Assembly: GCA_031268055.1 (NCBI GenBank) | Contig: JAIRXY010000012.1 | Location: 1 to 10,541 of the forward strand | Length of the DNA: 10,541 bases | DNA from: Prevotellaceae bacterium | GTDB taxonomy: Bacteria > Bacteroidota > Bacteroidia > Bacteroidales > UBA932 | Direction of reading: 5' to 3' | Part shown: positions 7,362-10,541 of the stretch, piece after piece | Layout of the letters: every line of letters begins with the position of its first letter | Position numbering within the stretch: the stretch's first letter is position 1 | Notes under the pieces: generated by a model | The model's input: only the letters and a program-made list of their open reading frames with translations | Told to the model about the DNA's origin: nothing | The model's database searches: none | Made by a program: the position numbers and the translations under genes

Positions 7362-8042
7362 TTACAGCAGCCCTTCGTCGGCGTAGCTGAAGTAGCGGCT
7401 ACCTGCGATAATGATGTGGTCGGCCAGCTGGATGTTGATGAGCGCGGCGGCCTCCTTGATTCTTTTCGTGATGTCGTTATCATGCGCGCTGGGCTTGGCG
7501 TTGCCCGAGGGGTGGTTGTGCGCCACGGCTATTACCGACGCCAACTTTTCTATGCAGGGCTTCAGGAGCATGCGCATATCTACCGACGTGTTGTCCACTC
7601 CGCCTTGCGCAACCTTTTGCGCGCCAATGATTTTGAGGCGCGTGTTGAGCATGAGCACCCAGAACTCCTCGTGCGGCAGGTCTGTCAGCATGGGGGTGAA
7701 GTAGCTTGCTATGTCGTGGCTGCATTGGAGCGAGATGCGCTCCGGCGTTTCGCTCTGCTTGCGCCGCCGCCCCAGCTCCAGCGCGGCCACTATGCCTATA
7801 GCTTTGGCCTCGCCAATTCCCTTGAGCTGCTGCAAGTCTTTCACGCTGAGTTTCCCCAGGCTGTTCAGGTTGTTGTCGGTGAGGGCAAGCACGCGCTTGG
7901 CCAGCTCCACCGCCGTTTCGTTTTGCGTGCCGGTGGCAATGAGTATGGCCAGCAGCTCGGCGTCGCTTAGGGCGGCTATCCCTTTTTGCAGCATCTTTTC
8001 GCGCGGGCGGTCTTCCTCTGCCCAGCTTTTGATGGGTAGCAT
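7362..8042 (-). CDS. radC: RadC family protein (JAMM/MPN+ domain, UPF0758)
   Basis: A complete 226-residue RadC-like protein. The N-terminal half has a helix-hairpin-helix DNA-binding motif (LKGIGEAKAIGIVAALELG, 73-91). The C-terminal half is a JAMM metal-binding domain with H175-N-H177-P-S-G, ten residues, then D188, and an acidic pair E125/E126 earlier in the domain; these are the expected zinc-site residues. The family was named after a radiation-sensitivity allele in E. coli that was later traced to a different gene, so the true biochemical role is unsettled; a link to DNA repair or replication forks remains possible. It stands between fba upstream and tig downstream on the same strand. 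The terminator-like hairpin at 8065-8096 ends only 22 bases before its start codon and I see no clear promoter between, so its expression may depend on read-through from fba. Confidence 0.93.
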   Translation of the reverse strand: MLPIKSWAEEDRPREKMLQKGIAALSDAELLAILIATGTQNETAVELAKRVLALTDNNLNSLGKLSVKDLQQLKGIGEAKAIGIVAALELGRRRKQSETPERISLQCSHDIASYFTPMLTDLPHEEFWVLMLNTRLKIIGAQKVAQGGVDNTSVDMRMLLKPCIEKLASVIAVAHNHPSGNAKPSAHDNDITKRIKEAAALINIQLADHIIIAGSRYFSYADEGLL

Positions 8043-8064
8043 TTTATGAGTTGCGGTTAAACAA

Positions 8065-8096
8065 GCAAAGCAACCCTTTTGAGGAGGTTGCTTTGC
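8065..8096 (-). terminator. Hairpin terminator downstream of the aldolase gene, just before radC
   Basis: GCAAAGCAACC (8065-8075) pairs perfectly over 11 bases with GGTTGCTTTGC (8086-8096), leaving a 10-base loop. Read on the - strand it is followed by TTGTTT, a short, imperfect U-tract, about 47 bases after the fba stop. There is no T-run on the + side. It is best read as an intrinsic terminator for fba of moderate strength; because radC begins 22 bases further on, it may instead act as a leader element that lets part of the transcription through. Confidence 0.7.
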
Positions 8097-8142
8097 CCGC
8101 TTGGTTCATGAAATAATGAAAAAGAAAAAGAAACAGAAAAAA

Positions 8143-9135
8143 TTATAGGCGGTTGTTGCTTCCGAGCACGTTTACAATTTTGTGCTTGTAGAGCTCCTTT
8201 AGCCCGTCGCGCGCCGGCCCTAAGTACTTGCGGGGGTCGAACTCCGCCGGCTTGGTGGCAAACACTTCGCGCACGGCAGCCGTCATTGCAATGCGGCCGT
8301 CGCTGTCGATGTTGATTTTGCATACCGCCGACGTTGCCGCCTTGCGCAGCTGTTCTTCGGGGATACCAACGGCGTCTTTCATAGCGCCGCCATACTTGTT
8401 GATAACTGCCACCAAATCTTGCGGCACGCTCGACGAGCCGTGCAGCACGATGGGGAAGCCCGGAATACGCTTTTCTATTGCCTCCAGAATGTCGAAGCGT
8501 AGGGGGGGAGGGATAAGGATACCCTGCTCGTTGCGCGTGCACTGCTCGGGCTTGAACTTGTTTGCGCCGTGCGAAGTACCGATGGAGATAGCCAGCGAAT
8601 CAACGCCTGTTTTTTTCAGAAAATCCTCCACCTCTTCGGGTTGGGTGTAGGTATGGTGTTCGGCCGACACTTCGTCCTCTACGCCTGCCAGCACGCCCAG
8701 CTCGCCTTCTACCGTAACGTCGTACTTGTGGGCGTACTCCACCACTTTTGCGGTGAGCGCCACATTTTCCTCGTAGGAGTGGTGCGAGCCGTCAATCATC
8801 ACGCTCGAAAAGCCATACTCTACGCAGCTCTTGCAGAGCTCAAACGTATCGCCGTGGTCGAGGTGGAGCACAATGGGGATGTTTACCCCCAGCTCCTTGG
8901 CGTATTCAACCGCACCTTGCGCCATGTAACGCAGCAGGGTCTGGTTGGCATACTTGCGGGCGCCGCTCGACACCTGCAATATAACCGGTGATTTTGTTTC
9001 GACGCACGCCTGAACAATGGCCTGCATTTGCTCCATGTTGTTAAAGTTGAAAGCCGGAATAGCATACTTGCCTTCCATAGCCTTCTTGAAAATCTCCCTT
9101 GAGTTTACAAGGCCTAAGTCTTTGTATGAAACCAT
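8143..9135 (-). CDS. fba: Class II fructose-bisphosphate aldolase
   Basis: A complete 330-residue zinc-dependent aldolase that reversibly splits fructose 1,6-bisphosphate into dihydroxyacetone phosphate and glyceraldehyde 3-phosphate in glycolysis and gluconeogenesis. Visible active-site residues: HLDHG at 91-95, with Asp93 as the catalytic acid/base and His94 as a zinc ligand; EGELG at 143-147; His189 in GTSHG (186-190) and His232 in VLHGSSS (230-236), the other two zinc ligands; and the phosphate/substrate loop around KINIDSD (273-279). N-terminal PAFNFNN (27-33) is also typical. Length and motif order fit a complete enzyme; the length is closer to the shorter class II forms than to E. coli FbaA (about 360). 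It appears to be a single gene: its promoter (9177-9184) faces away from the MATE gene and a hairpin terminator follows it. Confidence 0.97.
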   Translation of the reverse strand: MVSYKDLGLVNSREIFKKAMEGKYAIPAFNFNNMEQMQAIVQACVETKSPVILQVSSGARKYANQTLLRYMAQGAVEYAKELGVNIPIVLHLDHGDTFELCKSCVEYGFSSVMIDGSHHSYEENVALTAKVVEYAHKYDVTVEGELGVLAGVEDEVSAEHHTYTQPEEVEDFLKKTGVDSLAISIGTSHGANKFKPEQCTRNEQGILIPPPLRFDILEAIEKRIPGFPIVLHGSSSVPQDLVAVINKYGGAMKDAVGIPEEQLRKAATSAVCKINIDSDGRIAMTAAVREVFATKPAEFDPRKYLGPARDGLKELYKHKIVNVLGSNNRL

Positions 9136-9176
9136 ATCGAAAATTATAAATTAGAAGATAACGATAAAACTCTCTG

Positions 9177-9212
9177 CAAAGGTAGAAAAAATTTGCAACT
9201 ACGCTTCACAAA
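9177..9212 (-). promoter_or_regulatory. Bacteroidota-type promoter for the aldolase gene
   Basis: On the - strand TACCTTTG (9184-9177) is an exact -7 box, 41 bases before the fba ATG. The nearest upstream TTTG (9212-9209) is 24 bases away, somewhat longer than usual, so the -33 assignment is weak while the -7 box is convincing. A long A/T stretch fills the spacer. Confidence 0.6.
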
Positions 9213-9300
9213 ATCAGCAAAAAGATTGCGTGTGCGCAAACGGCATTTTTTTCTAAGCGCTATTTTACAAGGTTTAGGCCATGCTCCGGCGTACAAGGGC

Positions 9301-9330
9301 TTTGTTGGACGGGAAAAATGTGTACCTTTG
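9301..9330 (+). promoter_or_regulatory. Bacteroidota-type promoter for the MATE transporter gene
   Basis: TTTG (9301-9304) is followed after 18 bases by TACCTTTG (9323-9330), the same -7 octamer as in front of tig and fba. The expected start of transcription (a few bases beyond 9330) leaves a leader of about 40 bases that contains the hairpin at 9335-9362. Confidence 0.68.
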
Positions 9331-9334
9331 TGCC

Positions 9335-9362
9335 CCCCGCGGCTTCAAAACATTTGGCGGGG
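9335..9362 (+). promoter_or_regulatory. GC-rich hairpin in the MATE gene leader
   Basis: CCCCGC (9335-9340) pairs exactly with GCGGGG (9357-9362) across a 16-base loop. It lies at or very near the predicted 5' end of the mRNA, and ends 13 bases before the ATG. It has no T-run behind it, so it is not a terminator; a role in mRNA stability or in access to the start site is possible but unproven. Confidence 0.45.
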
Positions 9363-9375
9363 CTTTATAGGATTA

Positions 9376-10541
9376 ATGAAGAATTTTACTCAAGGCAAAA
9401 TACTTCCCCAGCTCATGTCGCTGGCGTTGCCCATCATGGGCACCGGCTTGGCGCAGCTGGCCTACAACTTTGCCGACATATTCTGGGTAGGGCGGTTGGA
9501 CAGCAAGGCGGTTGCCGCTGTTTCCATTGCCGGCTTCATTGCGTGGATTACCTTTTCTATTGCCTGCGTTACCAAGGTGGGAGCAGAGGTGTGCATTGCG
9601 CAGGCCATAGGGCAGCGCAAGCTGGTAGCGGCGCGCCAGCTGGCGGCGCACTCCATTACCATGTCGGTAATCATGTCGGTGATTACGCTCGCCCTGCTGC
9701 TCACGTTTATGCGGAGCATCGTTGGACTTTTTGGTTTGGAGGAGGGGATAAGCGAGCAGTGCATTGAGTACGTAAAAATTATGGCCTACTGCATGCCCTT
9801 TTGGTTTTTTGCGCCTACATTTTCGGGCATATACAACGCCACGGGAAATAGCCGAACACCTTTTATTGTTAGCGCCATAGCCATTTTAATCAACATTGTG
9901 CTCGACCCATTTCTCATCTTCGGCATTGGCTTTTTCCCCGCGCTGGGCGTTCGGGGCGCGGCCATTGCCACCGCTACGTCGCTGGTAGTTGAGTTTCTCA
10001 TTTTCGTAGCGCTGCTCCTGCGTCCGTCAACAACTCCCATTGCCGGCTTTAGGTTTTTCACGCCGCTCAAGCGCAACCTTTCGCTACGGCTGCTCAAGGT
10101 GGGCGCTCCGGCTTCGCTGCAAAGCGCCCTGTTTGCCTCTTTTTCTATGGCGCTGTCCACCATTGCCGCGTCGGTAGGAGGGCATGTAGGGGTGGCGGTG
10201 CAGGGTGCAGGGTCGCAGATAGAGTCGCTCTCGTGGATTACGGCAAACGGCGTTTCGACGGCGCTGGGGGCCTACATCGGGCAGAACTACGGCGCGTGGA
10301 AGCTGGGGCGCGTAACGAAGAGCTTCGTTGCCGGAATAAGCATTGTGTCCGTTTACGGCGCGCTGGTGGGCGCATGCTTCATGCTGTTTGGGCGGGAAAT
10401 TTTTGAGCTGTTTATTCCCAACGATAGCGTGGTGATTGAGGAAGGCGGGCGCTACCTGTACGTTTTTGGCATATCGCAAATGTTTTTGTGCGCCGAGATT
10501 GCCTCGTGCGGCGCTTTCAACGGGCTGGGAAGGAGCTACTA
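9376..10541 (+). CDS. MATE-family multidrug/cation efflux transporter, N-terminal 388 residues
   Basis: Starts at ATG 9376, preceded by AGGA (9369-9372) three bases away, and is still open at the right edge; 388 residues are visible of the roughly 440-460 usual for the family. MATE proteins export drugs and other organic cations across the inner membrane using a Na+ or H+ gradient. Hydrophobic segments repeat through the whole length, fitting ten or more of the twelve helices. Family marks: PIMGTGLAQLAYNFADIFWVG (residues 19-39, with Asp34 in helix 1), SGIYNATGNSRTPFI (150-164) closing a helix, NIVLDPFLIFG (173-183, Asp177), and in the second half QNYGAWKLGRV (303-313). The block SCGAFNGLGRSY at the edge echoes GIYNATGNSRTP from the first half, as expected from the internal duplication. 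Substrate cannot be told from sequence. It is divergent from fba and has its own promoter. Confidence 0.93.
   Translation, partial: MKNFTQGKILPQLMSLALPIMGTGLAQLAYNFADIFWVGRLDSKAVAAVSIAGFIAWITFSIACVTKVGAEVCIAQAIGQRKLVAARQLAAHSITMSVIMSVITLALLLTFMRSIVGLFGLEEGISEQCIEYVKIMAYCMPFWFFAPTFSGIYNATGNSRTPFIVSAIAILINIVLDPFLIFGIGFFPALGVRGAAIATATSLVVEFLIFVALLLRPSTTPIAGFRFFTPLKRNLSLRLLKVGAPASLQSALFASFSMALSTIAASVGGHVGVAVQGAGSQIESLSWITANGVSTALGAYIGQNYGAWKLGRVTKSFVAGISIVSVYGALVGACFMLFGREIFELFIPNDSVVIEEGGRYLYVFGISQMFLCAEIASCGAFNGLGRSY

Overview
The window looks like a chromosomal housekeeping segment from the phylum Bacteroidota, probably near Bacteroidales; I cannot name the genus. Three things support this. 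The promoters read TTTG-N(18-24)-TACCTTTG (the Bacteroidota -33/-7 type, not the E. coli TATAAT type). The start codons are mostly preceded by A-rich sequence rather than a strong Shine-Dalgarno. The left part carries an envelope protein with TPR, PD40 propeller, carboxypeptidase-regulatory-like and OmpA domains, an arrangement typical of this phylum and of the type IX secretion protein PorE.

Layout, left to right. Positions 1-3686 are on the + strand: the 3' end of a phosphatidylserine synthase gene (pssA), a secreted protein built almost wholly of TPR repeats, and the PorE-like OmpA-family protein. A strong hairpin with a T-run on both sides (about 3715-3774) lies between convergent genes and should stop transcription from both directions. 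Positions 3785-7165 are on the - strand and hold the protein quality-control group transcribed tig -> clpP -> clpX (trigger factor, the ClpP peptidase, the ClpX unfoldase), with a well-formed promoter in front of tig. Still on the - strand are radC (7362-8042) and, upstream of it, a class II fructose-bisphosphate aldolase gene (8143-9135), separated by a hairpin that looks like the aldolase terminator. A divergent intergenic region (9136-9375) carries promoters for the aldolase (-) and for a MATE-family efflux transporter (+) that runs off the right edge.

How the genes work together. Trigger factor catches nascent chains at the ribosome, and ClpX unfolds substrates and feeds them to ClpP; all key catalytic and binding motifs are intact. 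The pssA, TPR and PorE-like genes are all linked to the envelope and lie head to tail, but shared transcription is inferred only from spacing. The aldolase is central glycolysis; radC and the MATE gene are unrelated single genes.

I saw no CRISPR array, insertion sequence, tRNA, rRNA or defence cassette, and no gene-free stretch longer than about 240 bases. I found no convincing undescribed system. The points worth a second look are the secretion signal of the PorE-like protein, the leader hairpin of the MATE gene, and the terminator-like hairpin immediately before radC.
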